A DNA stretch of 64,000 nt from positions 434,001 through 498,000 of the forward strand of contig NZ_LT906441.1 of NCBI RefSeq assembly GCF_900186975.1, given 5' to 3'. The notes under the pieces were generated by a model. It made no database searches, was not told where the DNA came from, and saw only the letters and a program-made list of their open reading frames with translations. How positions within the stretch are numbered: the first letter of the stretch is position 1; each line of letters opens with the position of its first letter. Origin of the DNA: Cutibacterium granulosum. GTDB lineage: Bacteria; Actinomycetota; Actinomycetes; Propionibacteriales; Propionibacteriaceae. Made by a program: the position numbers and the translations under genes. This document shows, piece by piece, positions 30,117 through 39,580 of this stretch.

Positions 30117-30311
30117 ATGGGAAAGATCGTTCTGCTCGCGGTACTGGTGAGTCTGCCGGTACTCATCGCTGCCGCAGCCATGGTCGTCATTGTCATGACG
30201 AGGTTCCACAGGCCAGCAGACGTCCCGAGCGCGAGTGCCAGCAGGAGCGAGTCCGCTGACGATTTTGAAAGCGCCGATCATCCAGACGATTTCGAGAATG
30301 ACGCCCAGTAG
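30117..30311 (+). CDS. Small membrane protein, 64 residues
   Basis: No family is recognised. An N-terminal span (VLLAVLVSLPVLIAAAAMVVIV, residues 5-26) is followed by a short basic loop and an acidic Ser/Asp-rich tail (SADDFESADHPDDFENDAQ). CAGGGA at 30106-30111 precedes the ATG, which is 20 bp after the MscS gene, suggesting an operon. It may be a channel-associated or simply a small envelope protein. Confidence 0.6.
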   Translation: MGKIVLLAVLVSLPVLIAAAAMVVIVMTRFHRPADVPSASASRSESADDFESADHPDDFENDAQ

Positions 30312-30375
30312 CTCCCTCCAGCAACTGCTACTCAGTTCTGAATCGAAAGAGCTCAGAACGATCAGCGTCCCATCC

Positions 30376-30393
30376 CTGAGAAAAATGTCAGCC
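30376..30393 (-). repeat. Dispersed TGACA-T5 element
   Basis: CTGAGAAAAATGTCAGCC has both arms recognisable. Confidence 0.6.
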
Positions 30394-30563
30394 CAACCGA
30401 AGTACCAGCTGTAGAGAGACTTCAGACAACCGAGAAAGACAGTTTTCGAAAGACAGTGCATCTAGCGGCTCAAGTACGAACTGTCAGGAAGAACCCAGAT
30501 CCTGGCACAGCTGAATGATCACATCGGTGGCCCCACCAAGCAGGAGGCCAGCTACCTCGTTCC

Positions 30564-30580
30564 GTGTCAAAAATGTCAGC
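30564..30580 (-). repeat. Dispersed TGACA-T5 element
   Basis: GTGTCAAAAATGTCAGC shares AAAAATGTCAGC with the copy at 30376, in the same orientation. Confidence 0.6.
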
Positions 30581-30642
30581 AGTCCTCATGCCATGCATGA
30601 CAAATGCCACGACACCTCCGAGGACAGGTAGACTTGTGCGCC

Positions 30643-32154
30643 ATGGCAAACGTGCCCCCCTCGCCAATCGCTTCCTCACTGACCGCTCTACGCCCCTGCG
30701 CACAGGAGAAGGGGCTTACTGTTGCCCAGTTGCTGGAGCACAGAGTGGATCGTCTGTGGCAGTCAGCCCCACTCATTGCGGACCTCGGTGCTCTTTTCGC
30801 CGATTCGGGACACGACCTGTACCTCGTAGGTGGATCGGTGCGCGATGCCCTCATGGGCATGCTGGGACACGACCTTGACTTCACCACCGATGCCCACCCC
30901 GACGAGATCGAGGCACTGCTACGACAGCGAACTCGGACCACCTGGGACATTGGACGGGCATTCGGCACCATCGGTGCCATGATCGACGACTGGCAGGTGG
31001 AGATCACCACCTATCGCACCGACGTGTACCGCCCAGACTCACGAAAACCCGAGATTGCCTTCGGCGACACACTGAATGACGATCTCATCCGCCGAGACTT
31101 CACCGTCAATGCGATGGCCCTGCACGCCGCCAACCGCGAATTCGTCGATCCCCATCATGGTCTCACCGACCTCGCATCTGGAATGCTGCGCACACCATTC
31201 CCGCCGCAGCGATCGTTCTCTGATGACCCACTACGGATGATGCGTGCAGCTCGATTCACAAGTCAGCTGGGCTTCACCGTCACCGATGAGGTGCGCGCGG
31301 CCATGACCGGAATGGCAGACCGCATGTCGATCATTTCCGCTGAGCGGGTTCGTGATGAGTTGTCCAAGCTGCTACTTACCGACTCCCCCCGTGAGGGTCT
31401 CATGCTGCTGGTTGACACAGGAATCGCCAGCATTGTCCTGCCCGAACTGCCCGCGCTGCGTCTGGAACCTGACGAACATCATCGTCACAAGGACGTCTAC
31501 GAGCATTCGCTCACGGTCGTCGACCAATCGATCGAGCTGGAGAAACGGCGGGGCCATGATCCCGACCTGGTCGGGCGTCTGGCAGCTCTGCTTCATGACA
31601 TCGGCAAGCCGGCCACTCGACGTTTCGAGCCCGGCGGCAAGGTGAGTTTCCACCATCATGACGTCGTTGGGGCGAAGATGGCACGCAAGCGTCTCAAAGC
31701 GCTCAACTATCCCTCTGACATCGTCAAGGCTGTGTGCCTCCTGGTGGAACTGCACCTGCGTTCCTACGGATATGGCGATCAGGGATGGACTGATTCAGCA
31801 GTGCGCCGTTACGTCCGTGACGCAGGCGACCAACTGGAGCGTCTGCACATTCTCACCCGTGCTGACTGCACCACACGCAACCGACGCAAAGCGGAACGAC
31901 TGGAATTCGCCTACGACGATCTGGAGCGACGCATCGCCGAGCTGGCAGCCCAGGAGGAGCTGGACGCCACCCGACCTGATCTGGATGGTGGACAGATCAT
32001 GGCAATCCTGGGCATCGAGCCCGGACCAGTGGTGGGTCGGGCCTACAAGTTCCTGCTCAATCTACGCATTGAAGAGGGACCTCACACTACCGACCAGGCC
32101 GAGAAGGCCTTGAAGGCATGGTGGGCCCAGCAACCAGAATCAACTCAATCGTGA
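30643..32154 (+). CDS. pcnA: CCA tRNA nucleotidyltransferase
   Basis: The 503-residue enzyme adds or repairs the 3' CCA end of tRNAs. The class II nucleotidyltransferase core shows LVGGSVRDALMG (about residues 58-69), the catalytic LDFTTDA and the RRDFTVNAMAL motif. An HD domain follows with EHSLTVVDQS and ALLHDIGKPATRR (about 325). This HD-fused form is the actinobacterial type at the same position near the origin in Mycobacterium (pcnA). ATG 30643 begins MANVPPS. A hairpin follows the stop. Confidence 0.94.
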   Translation: MANVPPSPIASSLTALRPCAQEKGLTVAQLLEHRVDRLWQSAPLIADLGALFADSGHDLYLVGGSVRDALMGMLGHDLDFTTDAHPDEIEALLRQRTRTTWDIGRAFGTIGAMIDDWQVEITTYRTDVYRPDSRKPEIAFGDTLNDDLIRRDFTVNAMALHAANREFVDPHHGLTDLASGMLRTPFPPQRSFSDDPLRMMRAARFTSQLGFTVTDEVRAAMTGMADRMSIISAERVRDELSKLLLTDSPREGLMLLVDTGIASIVLPELPALRLEPDEHHRHKDVYEHSLTVVDQSIELEKRRGHDPDLVGRLAALLHDIGKPATRRFEPGGKVSFHHHDVVGAKMARKRLKALNYPSDIVKAVCLLVELHLRSYGYGDQGWTDSAVRRYVRDAGDQLERLHILTRADCTTRNRRKAERLEFAYDDLERRIAELAAQEELDATRPDLDGGQIMAILGIEPGPVVGRAYKFLLNLRIEEGPHTTDQAEKALKAWWAQQPESTQS

Positions 32155-32168
32155 TGCGGGGATGATTC

Positions 32169-32192
32169 GGGGCCACCTCATGGAGTGGCCCC
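32169..32192 (+). terminator. Hairpin terminator of pcnA
   Basis: GGGGCCAC (32169-32176) pairs with GTGGCCCC (32185-32192), 15 bp after the stop. No U-tract follows. Confidence 0.7.
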
Positions 32193-32224
32193 AAACGAGG
32201 GAAAGCTCGACTGGCCAGCTCACC

Positions 32225-32240
32225 GTCGAAAAATGACACG
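32225..32240 (-). repeat. Dispersed element, ATGAC variant
   Basis: GTCGAAAAATGACACG lies just after the pcnA hairpin. Confidence 0.45.
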
Positions 32241-32284
32241 GGTGTGGCATTCCCATCACCGTGGTGGCACGAGGGCCGGTCACT

Positions 32285-32299
32285 CGACAAAAATGTTCC
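32285..32299 (-). repeat. Dispersed TGACA-T5 element
   Basis: CGACAAAAATGTTCC shares AAAAATGTTC with the copy at 11625. Confidence 0.55.
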
Positions 32300-32498
32300 T
32301 GCAGCATTGATGAACATGGCCCTCACAGCATGAGCACGATGCAGGCCTGTCCCCTCTGCCGATGACGTGAGTTTGTTGCGGCCAAAACACGACAGGCACA
32401 ATTCGACCAGGAGCAACAGTTCCCACGCCACCGCACATGGAACGAAAATCCCGCCAGCAGTCGCCGTGGAGCACTCTGGTGCCTAGCGATGGAACGCA

Positions 32499-32516
32499 AT
32501 GACATTTTTCGCCACG
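32499..32516 (+). repeat. Dispersed TGACA-T5 element
   Basis: ATGACATTTTTCGCCACG is inverted relative to its two neighbours. Confidence 0.55.
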
Positions 32517-32676
32517 AGTCTGGTCTATCCCAGGTAGAGCACACCAACTCCTCTGCGGCAAGGACCCCTGAACCTCCCAAGCATCCACGCCTCATCCGGT
32601 CAATCACCCACCAGTAGCTCCCAGCACCGAAAACAGCGTTGTCATCTTCATGGAATGACCCCGTAGCATAGGAATC

Positions 32677-34986
32677 GTGCCCGGACCTCACGTCACACGA
32701 CTGCGTCGTTGCCTCACCCTCATGGGTGTCACAGCTCTGACGCTGTCAGCCAGCCTTGTTCCGGCACAGGCATCAGTTGAAACCACACTTTTCACGTCAC
32801 AGGTGTCGGCTGCTCACGCAGCCTTGGCACGCACCTGGGACTCAGGGACCTCTCCGGCATCCATCTCGCACAGCCACGCCCTAGAGCAGGAGGATGCCCC
32901 TTCGCGAAGCAACGCGCTTCAGCCCGAAACTTCCACTCCAGTACCCAGTGCTCCATCTTCCTCACCCCGTGCTTCTGACTCCCCCCAGAACCCAGTGCCC
33001 CCCCAAACCTCACCCCAAGAGCCCAGCTGCCAACAAACCGGCCGCTACGGCACGGACAAGGAGTCGTCCGGCCAGGAAGTGGCGATCGACATCATGTCGG
33101 TGAGCCCCGACTCAGGGTCTCCCAAGGACCCCATCACCATCCGCGGTACGGTGACGAACATCAGCGGTAAGAATCTGCGCTGGGTACAGGTGTCGTTCTG
33201 GCGCTCCTTGGACCCCATCAGCGGCTACGACGACATGGGGTCCGTACTGCAGTCTCCACCGGAGATACCCACCGGGGCACGATGGTTCCGTGAGCCGAAT
33301 GAAGCTTCGATCAACAACATCACCGACCCCGAAAGCACCCAGACCTTCGCCAACGGCCAGTGCGCCACCTTCACCGTCACCGCCACCCCGGAGAAGATGG
33401 GCCTGACCGACACTTCCAAGGCCTATCTCATCGGTGTGCACGCCCAGGCAACCCCCGAGCACGGTTCTCGGCACACTGTGGGGCGGGCCCGAACATTCAC
33501 CGTCCTCACCGACAGCCATACATCGGCCTGGTCATCATCGCTTGTCGTACTCAATTCCACCCCATCCACACGCATCGATGGCACATTCATCGACAATCAC
33601 CTCGCCGATGAATTGGACGGACGCCTCCTGGAACTTGTCGACCAAGCCATCGCCACCAGACGCACCGTACTCGTCGATCCTGAGCTACTCGACGAGGTCA
33701 CAGCCATGACCAAGGGCTATCAGGTGGCCCAAGGTGATAAGTCGGCTCCAGGCACGGGCGGAAAAGCTGCCAAGGCCTGGCTGGATCGTTTCACGACGAT
33801 GCTCAAGGCAGTACCGGCATATCGCCTCCCCTATGGTTCCGCCGACGTGACCGGGGTGGCTGCCACCACCTCCCACCGTGACGTACTCACTCAGATCAAG
33901 GAATCCCTGCCACCAGACAACCCTGCCGCCAAACTACCTTTGGCCATACTGGACGAAACCGGTGAACTCACCAAACCGGCATTGACGATGCTGACGTCAA
34001 CCTTGCACCCAGCACTGGTGGTCACTTCTGCTCTGCCCACTGCCACCAGCCCCAGAACATCCAACGGCACCACCGTGATTCCACTGGCCACCGACGCGTT
34101 GGAGGGAGGCCCACCTCCCTCCCCCTCAATGCCTGCGCAGGTACGTGGCCGCGCCTTGGCACAGGCCCTCCTCACCGGGACACAGAACTCTCCCCTGGTC
34201 ACCGCGACCCATTCCCCCGACCAGGTGAAATCCGTGACCCCCCCTGCGTGGATGCATCAGGTGGATCTGCGCTCCATCAAGCCAACACGGGTGCAACTAC
34301 CCGCTCTGAACCCCCGCAGCTCTGCCCGGCTGCTCGGCCCGGACTGGGCGAGGCAGCTCGAGCAGACCACAGACGAGGCCCAAGCCTGGACCAAGCTGCT
34401 CAGTGATCCGGGAAAGGTGTCCCAACCATTGGGACGGATCTCCGTGGCGGGCCTGTCCACCAGGATGAGCGCGAGTGAACGACGCCTGTGGTGGCACGCG
34501 GCCATGGCACCGGCTCGTCGGTACCTGTCCGGTGAGCACATCGAACTGCACTCGGCGTCAAGCTTCGTCATGTCGTCGTCGTCCAACGAGTTCCCACTTG
34601 CTGTCACCAACCATCTGGATCAGGCGATAGATGTCAAGGCCGTCATCGTCTCGGAGAACCCACAACGCATTGACATCCCCAACACCAAGGTGATCACGGT
34701 ACGTCCCGGCGAGACCCAGGCCCTCAAGTTCTCTCCCCATGCCAGCTCCAATGGCCAAGTCAGGATGACAGCAACCTTGACCTCCCGAGATGGGCGTCCA
34801 ATCGGACAAACCGAAACCTTCGTCGTCAAGGCAACCCAGATGGATGACATCGGATGGGTGATCATCGTTGTTTCCGGAGGCATCGTCATCGCAGCAACTG
34901 TGTTGCGGATTCGACAGGTACGTAACCGAGGAACGGGGAGGAACAACAGCAACCCAGTGGCCAGCGGAGCGGCACACGAATCCTGA
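32677..34986 (+). CDS. Exported DUF6049-like membrane-anchored protein
   Basis: The 769-residue protein has a signal peptide (about residues 1-32), a Ser/Pro/Glu-rich region to about 120 and a large extracytoplasmic body. It ends in a single C-terminal span (VIIVVSGGIVIAATVLRI, about 728-745) with a short basic tail. Position (after pcnA, before the pseudokinase) and architecture match the mycobacterial Rv3909 family, which lies beside the MurJ flippase gene and is presumed to act in envelope assembly. The GTG start at 32677 has only a weak AGGAA upstream. Function is not established for the family. Confidence 0.7.
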   Translation: MPGPHVTRLRRCLTLMGVTALTLSASLVPAQASVETTLFTSQVSAAHAALARTWDSGTSPASISHSHALEQEDAPSRSNALQPETSTPVPSAPSSSPRASDSPQNPVPPQTSPQEPSCQQTGRYGTDKESSGQEVAIDIMSVSPDSGSPKDPITIRGTVTNISGKNLRWVQVSFWRSLDPISGYDDMGSVLQSPPEIPTGARWFREPNEASINNITDPESTQTFANGQCATFTVTATPEKMGLTDTSKAYLIGVHAQATPEHGSRHTVGRARTFTVLTDSHTSAWSSSLVVLNSTPSTRIDGTFIDNHLADELDGRLLELVDQAIATRRTVLVDPELLDEVTAMTKGYQVAQGDKSAPGTGGKAAKAWLDRFTTMLKAVPAYRLPYGSADVTGVAATTSHRDVLTQIKESLPPDNPAAKLPLAILDETGELTKPALTMLTSTLHPALVVTSALPTATSPRTSNGTTVIPLATDALEGGPPPSPSMPAQVRGRALAQALLTGTQNSPLVTATHSPDQVKSVTPPAWMHQVDLRSIKPTRVQLPALNPRSSARLLGPDWARQLEQTTDEAQAWTKLLSDPGKVSQPLGRISVAGLSTRMSASERRLWWHAAMAPARRYLSGEHIELHSASSFVMSSSSNEFPLAVTNHLDQAIDVKAVIVSENPQRIDIPNTKVITVRPGETQALKFSPHASSNGQVRMTATLTSRDGRPIGQTETFVVKATQMDDIGWVIIVVSGGIVIAATVLRIRQVRNRGTGRNNSNPVASGAAHES

Positions 34987-35070
34987 ATGGTCGAACCACT
35001 AAGGTGCTGTTCAGGTCTCTGATCAGGAGGGGCCTGAGACACAGAGCAATCTGGGGCGTGGGGAGGTGCC

Positions 35071-37140
35071 GTGGACAGTCGTCATGAGGAGGTCGCGGCA
35101 TCGTCTTCCCGAGTTGGAAACGGCGCCGAGACGTATCAGCCCTCGGCAGGGCCCCAATGGGCTGAACAGTCCTTGGAGGCTGGAACCACATTGGGCGACA
35201 GGTTTCGGCTCGAGGTGAAGCTTGGGCATCTTGCCGACACCGAGTTGTGGCGAGCTTTCGACCTCAAGCTGCACCGTCCCGTCGTCATCACGGCAATGGA
35301 CGCCAGATCTCCACGCACCCCCGAGATTCTGACCGCTGCGATGCAGGCAGCCGTGGCCACCGACTCGAGATTCGTGCGGGTGCTGGACGCAGTGAGCGCT
35401 CGTCAACCAGAGACGACAAGTTTTGTCGTCAGTGAGTACGCACCCGGCCTCACCTTGCGTGAGCTGCTTGCCACCGGCCCGTTGTCTGCGCTGGAGGCCG
35501 CCTGGGTGGTGCGTGAGATCGCTGACGCCATGACCCCCATGCATGCACAGGGTATCTTCCACGAACGGCTCAGCCCGGAAACGATCATCATCACCGCCAC
35601 CGGAAACGTGAAGATCGTTGGTCTGCTCATGGAGGCAGTGCTCAACCCCCACGAGACGGAACAAGCAACTTCTTGGTCTGAGCGAGAGGCCACCGACATC
35701 GTTGACATGGGGAAAATTCTCTACGCCTGTCTGGTTTCGCGATGGCCGTTGGGGACACCGTCCGCCCCCGCCTCCTTGGCAGCACTGCCCAGCGAGAATA
35801 CTCGGCACGCTCAGAAAACTTGGGGACTGGTGGCTGCTCCCGCTGACGGGCACTGCTGGTTGACGCCGCGACAGGTCCAGCCTGGCGTCTCCCCTGCTCT
35901 GGACGTGCTGTGTGACCAAATCCTGTCTCAACAACCTCGCCACGACGAGGTCCCGGTACGGTCTGCCAGCGAGATCTACCAGGCTCTTGCCCGTGTACTG
36001 GGTTCGGCGGATGCCGCAGCAGATCTGGAACGTCGACTGCGCTACCCCACTGCTGCCGCGCAACGCCCCGCTGACGCACGTACCGCTTCCGCAGAACCCA
36101 ACCTGGTCTCCACAGGACGCACTCTCACCCCTGAATCCGCGGTGACCAGGACTTCAGTGGATCTGCCACCGGTCATCGATGAGGAACCTGCTCCAGCCCA
36201 CGCTCCGTCCGTCGAGAAATCATCGCGGGCACACGATCCTTCGAATCGGCAGGGCGAATCCTCCCAGGATCTGACCGGTCCCGACGAAGATGGTTACTGG
36301 TCTCCACAGGCTGCTGCCGGCCAATGGGGACGTCATGATTCATCCCAGCGTCATCAAGCAGCAGACCCCTCGACAGGATCAGTTGCTGAAAGCTCCGCAG
36401 GAGTCGGCATCAAAAGTTCTGCAGGAGACCCCTCTGGCCCCCTCACTGCCGTGAACAAAAATGTCAACTCCCGGGCTGGAACGTCACGCAACCGCCCTGC
36501 ACGGACCCGAGGTGACAATTCTGAATCCATCGGAAGGGCTCCCCGCCATCCGCGTCCCGCCAATCGACACTGGCCGTGGATACTCGTGGCACTCACCATC
36601 GCAGCTCTGGTGGTTGGCCTGGTCCTGGTTGGTGCTCACGATGACGATGAGCAGGCTCACAACGATGCTCCCCAGGCAACTGAGCCCACCATTGCCACAG
36701 TGAAGGACTTCGACCCGCAGGCTGATGGTGGAAACGATGAAGAGCACCCACGGTTGGTGAATCAGGCTCACGATGGTAGGGCCACCACTGCGTGGCGCAC
36801 ATTGGTGTACCGCGGGTCTGCGAACCTCGGCGGCCTCAAACCCGGGGTCGGGCTGGTCGTGGATCTCGGCAAGCCAACGCAAGTCTCGTCAGTGACAGTC
36901 ACGCTCACAGGTTCAGGTACAGACATCTCAGCATGGATTCCATCCAACGACACCTCCAGAGCGTCGATGCGCTCCATCAAGGACTGGACCAAGGCGGATG
37001 GGCAGTCGGACGCCAACGGCAAGGTCACCTTGGACCTGGGTGAGAAAAAAACCCGCTACGTACTCATCTATCTCACCAAACTGCCCAGCGTCTCCGACGG
37101 GCGCTACCAAGGTGGAATATCCACGATCACCGTGCAATGA
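35071..37140 (+). CDS. Membrane pseudokinase with extracytoplasmic discoidin-like domain (MviN C-terminal type)
   Basis: The 689-residue protein has a cytoplasmic kinase-like domain (about 40-315) that has lost its catalytic residues: no Gly-rich loop, VVITAMD where the ATP-lysine motif should be, HERLSPET instead of HRD, and IVGLLME instead of DFG. A ~180-residue low-complexity linker, one span (WILVALTIAALVVGLVLVGA, about 505-524) and an F5/8-type or carbohydrate-binding-like domain follow. This equals the C-terminal part of mycobacterial MviN/MurJ (Rv3910), whose pseudokinase recruits FhaA to control peptidoglycan precursor export. Here the flippase part is absent. One dispersed element is read through in the linker at 36451. 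GTG start. Confidence 0.8.
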   Translation: MDSRHEEVAASSSRVGNGAETYQPSAGPQWAEQSLEAGTTLGDRFRLEVKLGHLADTELWRAFDLKLHRPVVITAMDARSPRTPEILTAAMQAAVATDSRFVRVLDAVSARQPETTSFVVSEYAPGLTLRELLATGPLSALEAAWVVREIADAMTPMHAQGIFHERLSPETIIITATGNVKIVGLLMEAVLNPHETEQATSWSEREATDIVDMGKILYACLVSRWPLGTPSAPASLAALPSENTRHAQKTWGLVAAPADGHCWLTPRQVQPGVSPALDVLCDQILSQQPRHDEVPVRSASEIYQALARVLGSADAAADLERRLRYPTAAAQRPADARTASAEPNLVSTGRTLTPESAVTRTSVDLPPVIDEEPAPAHAPSVEKSSRAHDPSNRQGESSQDLTGPDEDGYWSPQAAAGQWGRHDSSQRHQAADPSTGSVAESSAGVGIKSSAGDPSGPLTAVNKNVNSRAGTSRNRPARTRGDNSESIGRAPRHPRPANRHWPWILVALTIAALVVGLVLVGAHDDDEQAHNDAPQATEPTIATVKDFDPQADGGNDEEHPRLVNQAHDGRATTAWRTLVYRGSANLGGLKPGVGLVVDLGKPTQVSSVTVTLTGSGTDISAWIPSNDTSRASMRSIKDWTKADGQSDANGKVTLDLGEKKTRYVLIYLTKLPSVSDGRYQGGISTITVQ
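36451..36470 (-). repeat. Dispersed TGACA-T5 element inside a coding linker
   Basis: GTGAACAAAAATGTCAACTC is translated as VNKNVNS in the unconserved linker of the pseudokinase gene. Confidence 0.55.
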
Positions 37141-37369
37141 CACGACCACTGGCCGTAGCAACGTATCGAGTCGAGACAACCGCAGTCACCGAGCAACACA
37201 GTCCCTGTGCCGGGTAGCTCACGGTGTGGAGCTGGGGACGTTCTGTCACCTTAACTGGCGGTCTTCCCCAGCCATGTCCACCTGGATGAGCGCCCACCTC
37301 GAGCGGGTAGTGCAAAAATTCCCGTCAGAAGAAACCCCGAGTCACTGCACTGCCCAAACTCCAGGGGCG

Positions 37370-37385
37370 GCGACATTTTTCTCAC
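37370..37385 (+). repeat. Dispersed TGACA-T5 element
   Basis: GCGACATTTTTCTCAC is the reverse complement type of the copies at 28942 and 30376. Confidence 0.55.
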
Positions 37386-37776
37386 ACATGCCCACTGGTT
37401 GTTGCTGTGGGCACCGCTCACCTGTCACGACGTTCGCGCAGCCAAGCAACTAAGCCATCGGTTTCTGTCCAGAAACCACAGCCAGAGTCTGAAATACACA
37501 CTCGCCAAGAGTCCAATCAGACCCTTCATCCACAAAGTGCCGCCCTGTAGAAGTTACCCGGTCAAGAGCTGCTCAGACAGAGATGTGATTCAGGGGCACC
37601 CTTGTCACGACGGAGCAGCCAATGCTTTCGGCTCTCGGGAGGGCCAGCAGAAGACTCAGTCGAGTACCGTTTGAGTGACGCGTGATCGCAACCGTCAAAA
37701 TCGGTCATCACAACAATGTGACGACACGAGGATTGGAAACCAACGTCGTCCAACAGCATGGCCGTGGTATGACGAT

Positions 37777-37803
37777 GGGCCCCGCACGTTCATTGCGGGG
37801 CCC
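37777..37803 (-). terminator. Hairpin terminator of glpK
   Basis: GGGCCCCGC (37777-37785) pairs with GCGGGGCCC (37795-37803) across a 9-base loop, 41 bp past the glpK stop. No U-tract follows. Confidence 0.7.
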
Positions 37804-37843
37804 CTCGGGGTTTACGGTCACCGGTCAACAGACCGGGGCACGG

Positions 37844-39367
37844 TCACTCCTTGACGTCAGCGTCAACCCAGTCGAAGGTCTTGGTGACGGCCTTCTTCCA
37901 GTTGCGGTACAGACGATCACGCTCGGCGTCGTCCATCTTGGGCTCCCAGCGCTTGTCCTCAGCCCAGTTCTTGACGACGTCCTCCTCACCGTTCCAGAAG
38001 CCAACGGCGATACCGGCGGCGTAGGCGGCACCCAGAGCGGTGGTCTCGGCGACCACCGGGCGGATGACCGGCACACCAACCTGATCGGCCTGGAACTGCA
38101 TGAGGGTCTCGTTGGCAGTCATGCCACCGTCAACCTTGAGCTCGGTCAGCGGAACACCGGAGTCGGCATTCATGGCATCGAGCACCTCACGGGTCTGGTA
38201 CGCGGTGGCTTCCAGAACGGCGCGGGCAATGTGGCCGCGGTTGACGAACCGGGTCAGGCCGACGAGAGCGCCACGCGCGTCGGGACGCCAGTACGGGGCG
38301 AACAGACCGGAGAACGCGGGGACGATGTAGGCTCCACCGTTGTCCTCCACGGAGGTGGCCAAGGTCTCGATCTCGGGAGCCGAATCGAACATGCGCAGGT
38401 TGTCGCGCAGCCACTGCACCAGGGAGCCGGCCACGGCGATCGAGCCTTCGAGGGCGTAGACGGTGGGCTTGTCACCGAGCTTGTAGCACACCGTGGTGAG
38501 CAGGCCGTTCTCGGAGAAGACGGCTTCCTGCCCGGTGTTCATGAGCATGAAGCAACCAGTGCCATAGGTGTTCTTGGCGTTGCCCTTCTCGAAGCAGGCC
38601 TGCCCGAAGGTGGCTGCCTGCTGGTCGCCCAGGATGCCGGCGATCGGGGTGTCGATGAGCAGGGACTCGCGGGAGGCCTTGCCGTACACCTCGGAGGAGG
38701 ACTTGATCTCGGGGAGCATGGACTTCGGAATGCCCATGACCTCGCACATCGAGTCGTCCCACTGCAGCTTGCGCACGTCCATGAGCATGGTACGCGAAGC
38801 GTTGGTCGGCTCAGTGACGTGGACGCCGCCGTTGACGCCACCGGTAAGGTTCCACAGCACCCAGGTGTCCATGTTGCCGAACAGCAGGTCGCCTGCCTCT
38901 GCCTTGGCGCGAGCGCCCTCGACGTTGTCGAGGATCCACTTCACCTTGGGGCCGGAGAAATAGGTGGCCAGGGGCAGACCACAGATGTCCTTGAAGCGAT
39001 CGGGGCCCTCGTCACCGGCAAGCTCGTCACAGATCTTCTGGGTACGAGTGTCCTGCCACACGATGGCGTTGTACACCGGCTCGCCCGTGTTCTTGTCCCA
39101 CACGACTGCGGTCTCGCGCTGGTTGGTGATACCGACGGCGGAGAGCTGGTGACGGTTGATGCTGGCCTTCGAGAGGGCCTGACCAATGACCTCACGTACC
39201 GACTCCCAGATCTCGACGGCGTCGTGCTCGACCCAGCCGGCACGCGGGAAGATCTGCTCGAACTCCTTCTGGCCGACCGAGACGATCTGCCCGGAGTGGT
39301 TGAAGATGATGGCGCGAGCTGAGGTCGTGCCCTCATCAATGGCGAGGACGTATTTCTCTTCGGTCAT
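37844..39367 (-). CDS. glpK: Glycerol kinase
   Basis: The 507-residue FGGY-family enzyme phosphorylates glycerol to glycerol 3-phosphate. The N-terminus [19 protein letters not shown] (phosphate-1 loop), the [11 protein letters not shown] motif and C-terminal [25 protein letters not shown] are all conserved, as is the length. It lies 213 bp downstream of glpF on the same strand. The gap holds a hairpin and a GTCAACGTTGAC palindrome, so it may have its own regulated promoter in addition to read-through. Glycerol from host lipids is a known carbon source for skin propionibacteria. Confidence 0.97.
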   Translation of the reverse strand: MTEEKYVLAIDEGTTSARAIIFNHSGQIVSVGQKEFEQIFPRAGWVEHDAVEIWESVREVIGQALSKASINRHQLSAVGITNQRETAVVWDKNTGEPVYNAIVWQDTRTQKICDELAGDEGPDRFKDICGLPLATYFSGPKVKWILDNVEGARAKAEAGDLLFGNMDTWVLWNLTGGVNGGVHVTEPTNASRTMLMDVRKLQWDDSMCEVMGIPKSMLPEIKSSSEVYGKASRESLLIDTPIAGILGDQQAATFGQACFEKGNAKNTYGTGCFMLMNTGQEAVFSENGLLTTVCYKLGDKPTVYALEGSIAVAGSLVQWLRDNLRMFDSAPEIETLATSVEDNGGAYIVPAFSGLFAPYWRPDARGALVGLTRFVNRGHIARAVLEATAYQTREVLDAMNADSGVPLTELKVDGGMTANETLMQFQADQVGVPVIRPVVAETTALGAAYAAGIAVGFWNGEEDVVKNWAEDKRWEPKMDDAERDRLYRNWKKAVTKTFDWVDADVKE

Positions 39368-39384
39368 GATCGCTGCCTTTCTAT

Positions 39385-39396
39385 GTCAACGTTGAC
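39385..39396. promoter_or_regulatory. GTCAACGTTGAC palindrome upstream of glpK
   Basis: This perfect 12-base palindrome lies 18 bp before the glpK start. Its core TCAACGTTGA is identical to the centre of the palindrome upstream of ord. It is a likely regulator site; which protein binds is unknown. Confidence 0.5.
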
Positions 39397-39522
39397 TCGG
39401 GTGGTCTGGAGGTTCAGACATCATCGCATGTTCCAGTACTGTCACATTCGATGGCTGTGTTGCCGCGTCAAATGTACCTTCCCGGGATCGCCTGTTCCTC
39501 CAAGACAGATGGTGTTTCATGG

Positions 39523-39555
39523 CTTGCCCTCGACGGATCATCCGACGAGGGCAAG
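39523..39555 (-). terminator. Hairpin between glpF and glpK
   Basis: CTTGCCCTCG (39523-39532) pairs with CGAGGGCAAG (39546-39555), and the stem continues inward as CGGAT/ATCCG after an A-A mismatch. It lies 26 bp past the glpF stop and may reduce glpK read-through. Confidence 0.7.
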
Positions 39556-39580
39556 GTGTCTGGTTAGATCTTTTGTGTGA

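Larger units (their letters stand above)
30312..30642. other. 331-bp gap with two dispersed elements
   Basis: No gene is supported; pcnA transcription must begin in or near this gap. Confidence 0.5.
32155..32676. other. 522-bp gap between pcnA and the DUF6049-like gene
   Basis: It holds the pcnA hairpin, three dispersed elements and one GAAAATCCCGCC copy (32444). In related actinobacteria a MutT/Nudix gene often sits next to pcnA; none is present here. Confidence 0.55.
37141..37843. other. 703-bp gene-free stretch between convergent genes
   Basis: It holds a GCAAAAATTCCCG copy (37312), one full dispersed element (37370) and the glpK hairpin. sigM, which often lies here in relatives, is absent. 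Confidence 0.55.

Noticed and set aside
37682-39322. 546-codon open frame on the plus strand opposite glpK
   Set aside because: It is an antisense shadow of glycerol kinase, rich in Gly/Val/Asp/His as expected from codon complementarity.
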